This document shows positions 26,013 through 32,833 of a stretch of DNA of 32,833 nucleotides, in pieces (the first letter of the stretch is position 1; each line of letters begins with the position of its first letter). The stretch is from NCBI GenBank assembly GCA_025363015.1, contig JANYEQ010000091.1, positions 1 to 32,833 of the forward strand, given 5' to 3'. Both the position numbers and the translations under genes were made by a program. A model generated the notes under the pieces. That model had not been told where the DNA came from and did no database searches. It worked only from the letters and a program-made list of their open reading frames with translations. The DNA is from Bacteroidota bacterium. Its GTDB lineage: Bacteria; Bacteroidota; Bacteroidia; B-17B0; Aurantibacillaceae.

Positions 26013-26037
26013 TATAAATAATTTAAAACTAATAAAA

Positions 26038-26436
26038 ATGACAACTACAACTCATAATTCAAATAATAAATTAGGAATCTGGATGGATCATTCAGCCGCT
26101 CACCTTATCGAATTTACAAATGGCTCTGCTGTAACAAAAACAATAGCCTCTAAATTTACTACTGATGTAAAAAAACTTAGTCTCAATAAAAACGAAAATT
26201 TAATGCATAACAAAGAGCAACATCAACAAGCTGAATATTATAATAAAATTGGTGAAGAAATTAGAAACTATGGCGAAGTTATTTTATTTGGTCCTACAAA
26301 TGCAAAAGTAGAACTTTTTAATATTTTAAAAGCCAATCATAATTTTGAAAAAATAAAAATAGAAACCCAACAAACAGATAAAATGACAGAGAATCAACAG
26401 CATGCATTTGTTAAAGATTATTTTACAACATCCTAA
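26038..26436 (+). CDS. Conserved unknown protein, eRF1/host-attachment-like
   Basis: A 132-residue cytosolic protein. It starts with GIWMDHSAAHLIEF (residues about 13-26), has a central helical part, and ends with a compact motif pair: ILFGPTNAKVELFN and DKMTENQQHAF. The layout (a short beta strand with WMDH, later GP-x-x-AK) is reminiscent of eRF1-like/translational machinery or host-attachment proteins; I do not assign a function. It has its own copy of the cluster promoter and is followed by a strong terminator, so it can be made alone or with the upstream genes. Confidence 0.7.
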   Translation: MTTTTHNSNNKLGIWMDHSAAHLIEFTNGSAVTKTIASKFTTDVKKLSLNKNENLMHNKEQHQQAEYYNKIGEEIRNYGEVILFGPTNAKVELFNILKANHNFEKIKIETQQTDKMTENQQHAFVKDYFTTS

Positions 26437-26461
26437 AACAAATAAAATATTATCAATTATT

Positions 26462-26494
26462 AAAATGAGGAATTATAGTTCCTCATTTTTTTTT
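26462..26494 (+). terminator. Rho-independent terminator closing the cluster
   Basis: An 11-bp stem (26462-26472 with 26479-26489), core ATGAGGAA/TTCCTCAT, 6-nt loop, followed by more T. It lies 25 bp after the stop at 26436. I saw no other terminator between 20362 and here. Confidence 0.88.
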
Positions 26495-26536
26495 AATTAA
26501 TTTGAAGTGCTAGTAATATTAACCCATTAAATTTAA

Positions 26537-26641
26537 AAATATAAAAAGTACACCGCAATTATTTCAACAGCAGTTTTGTTTACAAGCATATTAACTGCAC
26601 AACAAGCCTCTAAATTAAATGAAAGATTTAATTTAAGTTAA
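26537..26641 (+). pseudogene. Possible remnant of a secreted-protein N-terminus
   Basis: A short frame reads KYKKYTAIISTAVLFTSIL then TAQQ, which looks like a signal peptide with its cleavage site, and stops after 34 codons. There is no start codon: a stop lies directly before the first Lys. Perhaps a decayed gene. The rest of the 360-bp gap up to lspA shows nothing except the lspA -7 element. Confidence 0.3.
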
Positions 26642-26770
26642 AAGCATTAATTCATTAAAATCAAATTTATAGCCGCTATAACAGTTTATTTATATAATTA
26701 TTTACACTTAATCTAATATTTTCACTAAATAAGTTGTTTAAACTTCAATAAAAAAACATATTAAAAAGTA

Positions 26771-26778
26771 TATCTTTG
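26771..26778 (+). promoter_or_regulatory. -7 element of lspA-hemH
   Basis: TATCTTTG, an exact TAnnTTTG match, 20 bp before the lspA ATG. No properly spaced TTG was found. Confidence 0.5.
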
Positions 26779-26797
26779 TCATCAAAATTATACCTTA

Positions 26798-27469
26798 ATG
26801 TTTCAAAAAATTAAAATCCCCTTATTTACAATTTTTGCTGTTTTATTTATTGATCAGTTTATTAAAATTTACATTAAATTAAATTACCCCTTAGGCGAAG
26901 TAGCAAACCTTGGCAATTGGTGTATTTTACATTTCACCGAAAACCCTGGCATGGCTTTTGGCTATGAATTTGGCGGTAATTATGGCAAATTAATTTTAAG
27001 TGTATTTCGTATTTTAGCCTGTATTGGTGGCGTATTTTACATTAGGCACATTGTAAAAAATAAAGAACATATTGGCTTTATTTTTTCGGTATCGCTTATA
27101 TTGGCAGGTGCTGTTGGTAATATTTTAGACAGTGTTTTTTATGGCGTACTTTTTGGCGAAAGTGATGAGTTTAATGTGGCTAAATTTTTACCAGTAAATG
27201 GTGGTTATGCAGGTGTATTACATGGCAGAGTGGTAGATATGTTTTATTTTCCAATTATAAATGGACATTTTCCAAGTTGGTTTCCTATTTGGGGTGGCGA
27301 AGAATTTCAATTTTTTAGACCCATTTTTAACTTTGCCGATTTTGCCATCTCTTTGGGTGTAGGTATTATTCTTGCATTTCAAAAACGTTTTACAAAAAAA
27401 AATATACCTGTTGTACAAACTATTATTCCACAACCTAATCCCAACGATACAAACATTACTAGCAACTAA
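26798..27469 (+). CDS. lspA: Lipoprotein signal peptidase LspA
   Basis: Cleaves signal peptides from lipid-modified prolipoproteins in the inner membrane. The catalytic Asp pair is Asp147 (GRVVDMFYF) and Asp181 (NFADFAIS); ENPGMAFG (48-55), the N-terminal DQ (19-20) and GNILDS (108-112 region) are the other conserved parts. At 223 residues it is longer than the E. coli enzyme (164) because of an insert around 113-140 and 151-175 and a C-terminal tail; this long form is usual in Bacteroidota. It precedes hemH by 19 bp. Confidence 0.95.
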   Translation: MFQKIKIPLFTIFAVLFIDQFIKIYIKLNYPLGEVANLGNWCILHFTENPGMAFGYEFGGNYGKLILSVFRILACIGGVFYIRHIVKNKEHIGFIFSVSLILAGAVGNILDSVFYGVLFGESDEFNVAKFLPVNGGYAGVLHGRVVDMFYFPIINGHFPSWFPIWGGEEFQFFRPIFNFADFAISLGVGIILAFQKRFTKKNIPVVQTIIPQPNPNDTNITSN

Positions 27470-27488
27470 TGTATTTAACATTTAAATA

Positions 27489-28499
27489 ATGAAAGAAACT
27501 ATATTACTAATAAATTTAGGCACCCCAAACTCGCCATCTATTGGTAAAGTTGGCAAATATTTAACACAATTTTTAAACGATAAACGCGTAATAGATGTAA
27601 ACCCCATTTTACGTTTTATTTTGGTTAATTTAATTATTGTACCTACCCGAAGTTTTAAATCAAGCAAACTATACAAAGCCATCTGGACAAAAGATGGCTC
27701 TCCCCTACTCTTTAATAGCATTGCTTTACAACAAAAATTACAACAGCAGGTTGGCGCAAACTATCATGTAGAGTTGGCCATGCGCTACCAAACACCAAGC
27801 ATAAAAAACACCTTAGAAAAAATTAGAGAACAGCGACCACAAAAAATACATATTTTACCCCTATATCCGCAATATGCTAGTAGTAGCACAGGAAGCACAA
27901 TTGAAGAGGTTTTAAAACATATTAAAAGTTGGGAAGTAATACCAAACCTAAATATTATTAGCAAATTTTACAATCATCCAAAATTTATACAAGCACTTTT
28001 GGTGGAAGCCAATAAACACGACATAAATCAATACGACCATGTTGTATTTAGTTACCACGGTTTACCAATAAGACACATAAAAAAAGGCTCTGCACATTAT
28101 GGTGGCAATACCTGCCAAATGGGTGCTTGCTGCAATAGCATTACAAAAAACAATCACTATTGCTACCGGGCCAATTGCTTTGAAACTACTCGCCAGCTGG
28201 TAAAGGCACTTCATATTCCTGAACAAAAATATACTACCAGTTTTCAAAGCCGATTAACTAAAAACTGGTTAACACCCTTTAGTGATAAGGTAATTGAAGA
28301 TTTAGCGAAAAAAGGCGCTAAAAAAGTATTGGTATTTTCGCCAGCGTTTGTAGCCGATTGCTTAGAAACCATTTACGAAATTGGTACAGAGTATGACGAA
28401 ATTTTTAAAGAATACGGCGGCGAAAAAATAACGCTGGTAAATAGCCTAAATACTAACGATGCATGGGTAAATGCTGTTAAAGAAATTGTGTTAAATTAA
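27489..28499 (+). CDS. hemH: Ferrochelatase
   Basis: Inserts Fe(II) into protoporphyrin or coproporphyrin in heme synthesis. The 336 residues show the N-terminal LLINLGTPNSP, the metal-site His190 in FSYHGLP, and Glu293 in CLETIYEI, the two residues of the active site. Five cysteines (209, 214, 215, 225, 230) are packed between them; some microbial ferrochelatases hold a [2Fe-2S] cluster at such a place, so a cluster is possible. Likely co-transcribed with lspA. Confidence 0.96.
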   Translation: MKETILLINLGTPNSPSIGKVGKYLTQFLNDKRVIDVNPILRFILVNLIIVPTRSFKSSKLYKAIWTKDGSPLLFNSIALQQKLQQQVGANYHVELAMRYQTPSIKNTLEKIREQRPQKIHILPLYPQYASSSTGSTIEEVLKHIKSWEVIPNLNIISKFYNHPKFIQALLVEANKHDINQYDHVVFSYHGLPIRHIKKGSAHYGGNTCQMGACCNSITKNNHYCYRANCFETTRQLVKALHIPEQKYTTSFQSRLTKNWLTPFSDKVIEDLAKKGAKKVLVFSPAFVADCLETIYEIGTEYDEIFKEYGGEKITLVNSLNTNDAWVNAVKEIVLN

Positions 28500-28551
28500 T
28501 CTTTAATTTTAAATACTACAATTTATAGCAATCAATTGCTACTAACCTCAC

Positions 28552-28559
28552 TAACTTTG
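28552..28559 (+). promoter_or_regulatory. -7 element of the radical SAM gene
   Basis: TAACTTTG, an exact TAnnTTTG match, 20 bp before the TTG start at 28579. No -33 TTG at proper spacing. Confidence 0.45.
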
Positions 28560-28578
28560 TTTTATAAAAAACATTCGT

Positions 28579-29646
28579 TTGGTTGAGCAAGACACATATT
28601 TTAAAGGCCGTGGGTCACAAATAAACACCCACAATAAGTTTAGTAAAATTAAATACGTACAAGAACATGTAGAGGTTTTAGACGAAGAATTTTTAGTAAA
28701 CGAAAAAACCGAAATTATTTATACGTACCCAAAAACGGTTATTAACAAAGTAGATAGCCCAGATATTGGCTTAAACTATTCCTTAAATCCTTACCAAGGT
28801 TGCGAGTACGGTTGTATTTATTGTTACGCCCGTAATAGTCACGAATACTGGGGATATAGCGCTGGCTTAGATTTTGAACAAAAAATAATAGTAAAACAAA
28901 ACGTAATTGATGTATTAGAAAAACAATTTAGCAGCAAAAATTGGAAGCCTATGCCCATTATGCTTTCTGGCAATACAGATTGCTACCAGCCCATTGAAAA
29001 AAAATTAGAAATTACACGCCGTATTTTACAAACCTGTTTAAAATACAAACATCCTGTAGGTGTTATTACCAAAAATGCTTTAATAACCCGCGATATAGAT
29101 GTGCTGGAAGAATTAGCAAGTTATAATTTAGTGCACGTAATGGTTTCTATTACGGGTACCGACGAAAATATGCGTCAAAAATTAGAACCTAGAACTGCTA
29201 CCTATAAAAACCGATTTAAAATAATACAAGCCATGGCACAAAACGGTATACCTTGTGGTGTAATGGTAGCGCCTATTATACCAGGCATAAATAACCACGA
29301 AATACCAAACGTAGTTGAGCAAGCAGCTGCAGCTGGCGCTACAAAAGCCGGCTATACCATTGCACGCTTAAATGGCGCTGTAGGTCCAATTTTTAAAGAT
29401 TGGTTATTAAAAAATTTTCCAGATAGAGCAAACAAAGTATGGAATCAAATTTGTGAGGTGCACGGTGGCAATGTAAACGATAGCCGTTTTGGTGTGCGCA
29501 TGCGTGGCGAAGGCAAAATGGCCGAAAGTATTAAACAATTATTTACACTCTCAAAACTGCGCTTTATAAAAACCGAAAGTGATTTTGAATTTAACACCAG
29601 CTTATTTAATCACAAAGCAGGTAATAGCCAACTAAGTTTATTTTAA
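28579..29646 (+). CDS. PA0069/Rv2578c-family radical SAM protein
   Basis: A 355-residue radical S-adenosylmethionine protein of the spore-photoproduct-lyase-like group. The cluster-binding CxxxCxxC is CEYGCIYC with Cys75, Cys79 and Cys82, preceded by LNPYQG and followed by the family's YARNSHEYWG. Later LSGNTDCYQPIE and LEPRT match the same family. The start is TTG at 28579; no ATG fits upstream. The reaction is unknown. It lies 79 bp after hemH with its own -7 element. Confidence 0.88.
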   Translation: MVEQDTYFKGRGSQINTHNKFSKIKYVQEHVEVLDEEFLVNEKTEIIYTYPKTVINKVDSPDIGLNYSLNPYQGCEYGCIYCYARNSHEYWGYSAGLDFEQKIIVKQNVIDVLEKQFSSKNWKPMPIMLSGNTDCYQPIEKKLEITRRILQTCLKYKHPVGVITKNALITRDIDVLEELASYNLVHVMVSITGTDENMRQKLEPRTATYKNRFKIIQAMAQNGIPCGVMVAPIIPGINNHEIPNVVEQAAAAGATKAGYTIARLNGAVGPIFKDWLLKNFPDRANKVWNQICEVHGGNVNDSRFGVRMRGEGKMAESIKQLFTLSKLRFIKTESDFEFNTSLFNHKAGNSQLSLF

Positions 29647-29717
29647 ATTTAGTGTTTTAGTATCCATACTCTTTAAAATTCTAACTTTTTACCCGCTTTT
29701 ACTTAAAACAAATTAAG

Positions 29718-29725
29718 TATCTTTG
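29718..29725 (+). promoter_or_regulatory. -7 element of tRNA-Arg(CCG)
   Basis: TATCTTTG, the same octamer as before the first tRNA-Arg, 16 bp before the tRNA. No clear -33 TTG. Confidence 0.5.
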
Positions 29726-29741
29726 AAGAGTAGCATTAAAA

Positions 29742-29815
29742 AACTCCGTAGTTCAACTGGATAGAATGCCAGATTCCGGTTCTGGTGGTTGGAGGTTCGA
29801 ATCCTCTCGGGGTTA
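29742..29815 (+). tRNA. tRNA-Arg(CCG)
   Basis: Acceptor AACTCCG/CGGGGTT (one T-G pair), D-stem GTTC/GAAT, anticodon stem CCAGA/TCTGG with loop TTCCGGT, and T-arm GGAGG-TTCGAAT-CCTCT. The anticodon CCG reads CGG, arginine. Discriminator A; no CCA encoded. It marks the boundary to the accessory-looking DNA on its right. Confidence 0.93.
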
Positions 29816-29829
29816 CTAATTACCAATGC

Positions 29830-29925
29830 CAATTAAATTTAGATTTAATAAATGGTGTTTATTTTGTAAGTACAATAAACGATAAAGGTGAAAAAACAGT
29901 TAAAAAATTGCTTATTGCTAAGTAA
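29830..29925 (+). pseudogene. Orphan T9SS type A tail fragment
   Basis: The frame reads QLNLDLINGVYFVSTINDKG, then EKTVKKLLIAK and stop. This is the last third of a type A sorting domain (GVYFV...KKLLI). No gene body precedes it: the tRNA-Arg ends 14 bp upstream and the frame runs open into it. It appears to be the tail of a lost surface-protein gene. Confidence 0.6.
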
Positions 29926-30397
29926 AGTTTCTTTTTTTAAAAAAGAAAAGTTGTTAATACAATTTTTCTTTTTTTTAGCTTATACTTTCTATTCTCAACC
30001 CATTGCAAATTATATTTATAATGGGGGGTTTGAATTAAAAAATAACTGCATTATAACAGATATTAATTCTGTAAAGTATTGGCGCAGTATCGACTCTGTA
30101 TCTGGAGGAAACGTTCAGTTTTATAGTACTTGTTTTCCCAATGTGCCAACTGGGGGACTTACTTATCAATGGCCACGAACAGGGAATAATTTTTGTTATC
30201 CCACTTTTTTATGTGAGCCTCCTCAATGTTCCTCATATAGAGGATATGCCCGAAATCGTTTAAAAGCAAATTTAGTAGCAGGCAAAACATATTGCGTTAA
30301 ATTTTATGTGAATATTGGTAATCCAGCCACTTACGGTATTGATGGTTTTGGTGCATATTTTGGAGTTACCACCAATAGGGGCGGACAATTCCCGTAA
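29888..30397 (+). pseudogene. Truncated secreted protein (N-terminal part only)
   Basis: A 169-codon frame. The part after a signal peptide (LIQFFFFLAYTFYSQ) has NGGFELKN, a WRSIDS segment, the patterns YRGYARNRLKANLVAGKTY and YGIDGFGAYFG; this is the carbohydrate-binding-like start typical of large T9SS-exported or OmpA-linked proteins. The frame is cut at 30397, where the GC-rich element begins, so the rest is missing. Start is uncertain: GTG 29888, or TTG 29951, which gives a shorter and more usual signal peptide. It overlaps the orphan tail in another frame. Confidence 0.6.
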
Positions 30398-30735
30398 GAC
30401 AGTTCATCGGCAGACAAAAAACATTTCGCTTCGACAGTCAACCGCAGAGCAGCTCTTATCGATCCGACTAACATTCCGAAAAAGAACTCTAAAATTTTTT
30501 GTCGACGCACGTTTTGGCTGAAGCCAATAGAACAGCTATTCTTCGCTGCAAGTCATTTGCAAGTTGGCGCTTTAACTGAACCGCGCCAACCAAGCCCGTT
30601 TTATTATTGATTTTTTTGGGTTGCAAAACACTTGCAGCCCTACCGCACAAAAAAAAAGGCGTGGCGGGAAGCCGCCACATTAATGCGCGTGCGCTGTGCG
30701 CCATAATGCGCGGCCTGCGGCAGCATGGCATGTAA
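30378..30735. repeat. GC-rich, hairpin-packed element
   Basis: About 350 bp with a base composition unlike the rest: my hand count gives 53% GC for 30541-30600 and 68% for 30661-30720, against roughly 30% around. It contains tandem inverted repeats: TTGGCT/AGCCAA (30514-30527), AATAG/CTATT (30526-30540), GTTGGCGC/GCGCCAAC (30563-30590), GGGTTGCA/TGCAGCCC (30618-30640, one G-T pair) and GTGGCGG/CCGCCAC (30661-30678), plus a direct repeat TAATGCGCG at 30681 and 30704. No convincing gene is in it. Probably a dispersed repeat or remnant of a mobile element that cut the preceding gene. Confidence 0.55.
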
Positions 30736-30857
30736 GAATAAGTAATTTTACCCTAGTGCTACTTTTATTGGAAAAAATGTTAAAAACGCTATACCCCGCA
30801 AATATTTATAGTACTTTCAATACGAACTTATACCGTTAAACTTTAAAATTTATTGCC

Positions 30858-32069
30858 GTGAATAACAGAATTTATTTTTTCCAAAGATTAATTAACATCA
30901 ATAAGATTTGCTTTTTTAATCTGACACTTTTGTTTATTTATTGTAATTGCCATTGTTTTAGTCAGACAAACTCTTTTGCTACGAAAACTAGCGAAAACTT
31001 GGCAGAATATGTAGGTTCCTACGTTCCACCTTTGAGGTTTCAGTTAAAAGAGATAGAAATAATAAAAAAAGAAGAAAAACTGTTTTATTCTCTAAAGGGG
31101 AGTAACACCATTGGAGAATTGATACCCTTGAAAAAAGGAAAATTTTCGTGTATAGATAAAAGCAACTGGCAAATTGAATTTGTAAAGTATAACGATTGGG
31201 ATGTGTCGCATTTGAATTTAACAATAGGTAGCACAGAGTATAGATTTATAAAAAATGTTAGTCCAACTTCAGAGGGACTTCCAAACTTACCGGCTGCCTG
31301 CAAAACCATAACCGTTACCGCCTGCATTAATGATGAAAGTAATTTACATATAAAGAACAACATGATTTTTTGGGAAACTCTGAATGATGTTCCGCCGGGA
31401 ACCCATGAAGACTGTGATAGAACAACAAAAATAAATACTAAAGAATGGAAGGACTGGAAATCACCATACCAACTAAATTTTAAGACCGGTGGCCTTACTG
31501 TTCAGCCGATTATTTTACAAAGTAATGAAATCTCAGAAATCATACAGGCTCCGGATTCTTCCAATGGCTGGGAAACAATAATGCATTTTAGCGATCCTTC
31601 AGCATATCCTCATTTATATTCAGTGATATTTAATTTTTGTCCTCAAGGTACGATCGAAAAACATGTAGTTCATAAAATCACTCAAAACCCAAACAATAGC
31701 ATAAGTATTGTTTTGGACACCACAATTTTCAAACGAAACAAATCGACTATTGAAATTGCCGCCCATAAAATATTTTTTGAGCACGGGAAAGCAGAGCTAA
31801 CACCATTAGCAAAATTAGAATTGAAAGGGGTATATGATTCGTTAAAAACAAACAACAAAACGGTTAAAATAATAGGTTACAAAAAAACCGAAAGCAAAGA
31901 CTATGATGATTGGAAACTCTATTATGAAAGATCTATTTCTGTTAGCGTCTATTTAATAAATGTCGGCTTGGATTCGAAAAGAATTCAATTTTTTGGTTAC
32001 GGCGACGACAATAAGGCGATCGAAAAAGATCTTAAAAAGCGTATTGAATTGGTTATAATGGATCGCTAA
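30858..32069 (+). CDS. Exported protein with OmpA-like C-terminal domain
   Basis: A 403-residue envelope protein. The N-terminus has a signal peptide (to about residue 36, ending CFSQ). Residues of about 48-135 resemble DUF3471-type beta domains (YVGSYVPPLRF, KLFYSLKG, ELIPLKKGKFS). The middle (about 145-290) has a beta-rich region of unknown type with several Cys (148, 156, 186). From about 305 an OmpA-like peptidoglycan-binding fold is recognisable: IFFEHGKAELTPLAKLEL, TVKIIGYK, YYERSISVSVYLINVGL, IQFFGYGDD and the end KRIELVI; it lacks the usual strict D and R residues, so binding to peptidoglycan may be weak. The start is GTG. Leu codons are mixed (TTG, CTG, TTA, CTA), unlike the TTA-dominated genes on the left. 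Confidence 0.75.
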   Translation: MNNRIYFFQRLININKICFFNLTLLFIYCNCHCFSQTNSFATKTSENLAEYVGSYVPPLRFQLKEIEIIKKEEKLFYSLKGSNTIGELIPLKKGKFSCIDKSNWQIEFVKYNDWDVSHLNLTIGSTEYRFIKNVSPTSEGLPNLPAACKTITVTACINDESNLHIKNNMIFWETLNDVPPGTHEDCDRTTKINTKEWKDWKSPYQLNFKTGGLTVQPIILQSNEISEIIQAPDSSNGWETIMHFSDPSAYPHLYSVIFNFCPQGTIEKHVVHKITQNPNNSISIVLDTTIFKRNKSTIEIAAHKIFFEHGKAELTPLAKLELKGVYDSLKTNNKTVKIIGYKKTESKDYDDWKLYYERSISVSVYLINVGLDSKRIQFFGYGDDNKAIEKDLKKRIELVIMDR

Positions 32070-32172
32070 CAACTTCAATTTACACGAAATTTGTTCGCCT
32101 AAAAGTTCCCAAAAAACCTTAAATATTCAGTTTTATGTTGCATACTTAAATCGAATATCCTAGTTTTAGAAA

Positions 32173-32200
32173 AATTACAAAAAAGGTAATTAATTTTTTT
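32173..32200 (+). terminator. Weak Rho-independent terminator
   Basis: AATTAC (32173-32178), a 7-nt A-rich loop and GTAATT (32186-32191), followed by AATTTTTTT. The stem is short and AT-rich. It lies 104 bp after the OmpA-type gene. Confidence 0.4.
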
Positions 32201-32262
32201 CAATAAGTTGTGACTAAAGTAAGAATTAGCATTATTAACCGATTTTATGCTTTGATTATATT

Positions 32263-32833
32263 GTGACGAAACAATTTTTAATTATTTTCTTGTTTATTGC
32301 ATTTAAACAAATGCGGTCACAATCTTCCGTTTCAGGCAAAGTACTTGATAGTTTGGAAATCCCCGTATCTTATCAACCAATTGCATTGTTAGATGCCAAA
32401 GACAGCTCTGTGCTCAAGGGCGTTCTAACCGATGATGCGGGTAAATATCAGTTTGAGAAAATAAAGCAGGGTAATTATTTGCTTAAAGTAATCGCATCAG
32501 GTTTTAAAATAAAATTTAGCGAGGTCTTTAAAGTTGATAGCTTAGATACATTTGAAGCTCCCGACCTCCAGTTGAAATCATCCGATATTAGTTTGAACGA
32601 GGTGTCGGTTACGGTAATGAAAAAAACCATTGAATTTAAAAACGGAAATATCACAGTAAATATAGAGGACAGTCCTTTAGCTGTTGGGAATAGCTTATAC
32701 GATCTGTTATCAAAATTACCAGGGGTAACAGTTATAGATGATGCCATTTCTATAAACGGAAAAGCCGGCGTAAGGATATTAATTGATGAACGTATACAGC
32801 AATATTCAGGGCAGCAATTAATAACACTATTAA
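32263..32833 (+). CDS. Outer-membrane receptor-type protein, 3' end outside the window
   Basis: The first 190 codons of a larger protein. After a GTG start and a signal peptide (FLIIFLFIAF...RSQ) a carboxypeptidase-regulatory-like domain (about 22-105) is visible: SGKVLDS, VLTDDAGKYQFEKIKQGNY and DLQLKSSDISLNEVSV. Next comes a plug-like region with ENGNITVNIEDS-type sequence (KNGNITVNIEDSPLA), LYDLLSKLPGVTV and AGVRILIDER. This order is that of outer-membrane beta-barrel (TonB-dependent-receptor-like) proteins of Bacteroidota. The barrel lies beyond the window. No properly spaced promoter was found. Confidence 0.85.
   Translation, partial: MTKQFLIIFLFIAFKQMRSQSSVSGKVLDSLEIPVSYQPIALLDAKDSSVLKGVLTDDAGKYQFEKIKQGNYLLKVIASGFKIKFSEVFKVDSLDTFEAPDLQLKSSDISLNEVSVTVMKKTIEFKNGNITVNIEDSPLAVGNSLYDLLSKLPGVTVIDDAISINGKAGVRILIDERIQQYSGQQLITLL

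Noticed and set aside
30489-30731. 80-codon minus-strand frame in the GC-rich element
   Set aside because: It exists because the element is GC-rich and stop-poor; it is made of hairpin arms and has no domain-like pattern.

Overview
The window is AT-rich chromosomal DNA from a member of the Bacteroidota. Supporting evidence: C-terminal sorting domains of the type IX secretion system (T9SS) of both kinds, -7 promoter elements of the form TAnnTTTG, A-rich leaders almost without Shine-Dalgarno sequences, an outer-membrane carboxypeptidase-regulatory/TonB-type protein, and long-form LspA. The exact order or family cannot be fixed from sequence reading alone.

Layout. 1-4200: two leftward promoters that serve a gene outside the window, folK (-), sppA (+) and a T9SS-secreted protein (+). 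4210-8704 (-): aldose 1-epimerase-like protein, DUF493 protein, LysE-type exporter and GH3-family enzyme in a tight run, preceded by an M42 aminopeptidase. 8807-12160 (-): a large PKD-repeat surface protein with a type B sorting domain. 12531-15206 (-): thrS-infC. The operon has a candidate tRNA-Thr anticodon-arm mimic in the thrS leader, a non-AUG (ATC) infC start behind a rare strong Shine-Dalgarno, and a terminator where rpmI-rplT would be expected. 15352-19493: deoxynucleoside kinase, J-domain/KTSC protein, lipid kinase, glycosyltransferase and LpxH-like phosphoesterase. 19663-19836: a tRNA-Arg(CCT) unit with promoter and terminator.

20288-26494 is the most system-like part. It is a co-directional run of CsbD, a lipoprotein with a membrane tail, an lmo0937-type miniprotein, YtxH, a holin-X-type membrane protein, an unknown protein, an AI-2E-family transporter, MlaE-MlaF-MlaD and a second unknown protein, closed by a strong terminator. 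The first and last genes share an almost superimposable promoter: two ATGTAAC direct repeats 21 bp apart, with the second 28 bp upstream of CAACTTTG. I infer a stress-induced envelope-maintenance regulon.

26771-29646 holds lspA, hemH and a PA0069-type radical SAM protein. At 29742 a tRNA-Arg(CCG) is followed at once by an orphan T9SS tail, a truncated secreted protein, a GC-rich hairpin-packed element of about 350 bp, an OmpA-domain lipoprotein-like/secreted protein and the start of an outer-membrane receptor. Base composition and codon use change there, which suggests a tRNA-associated accessory region.
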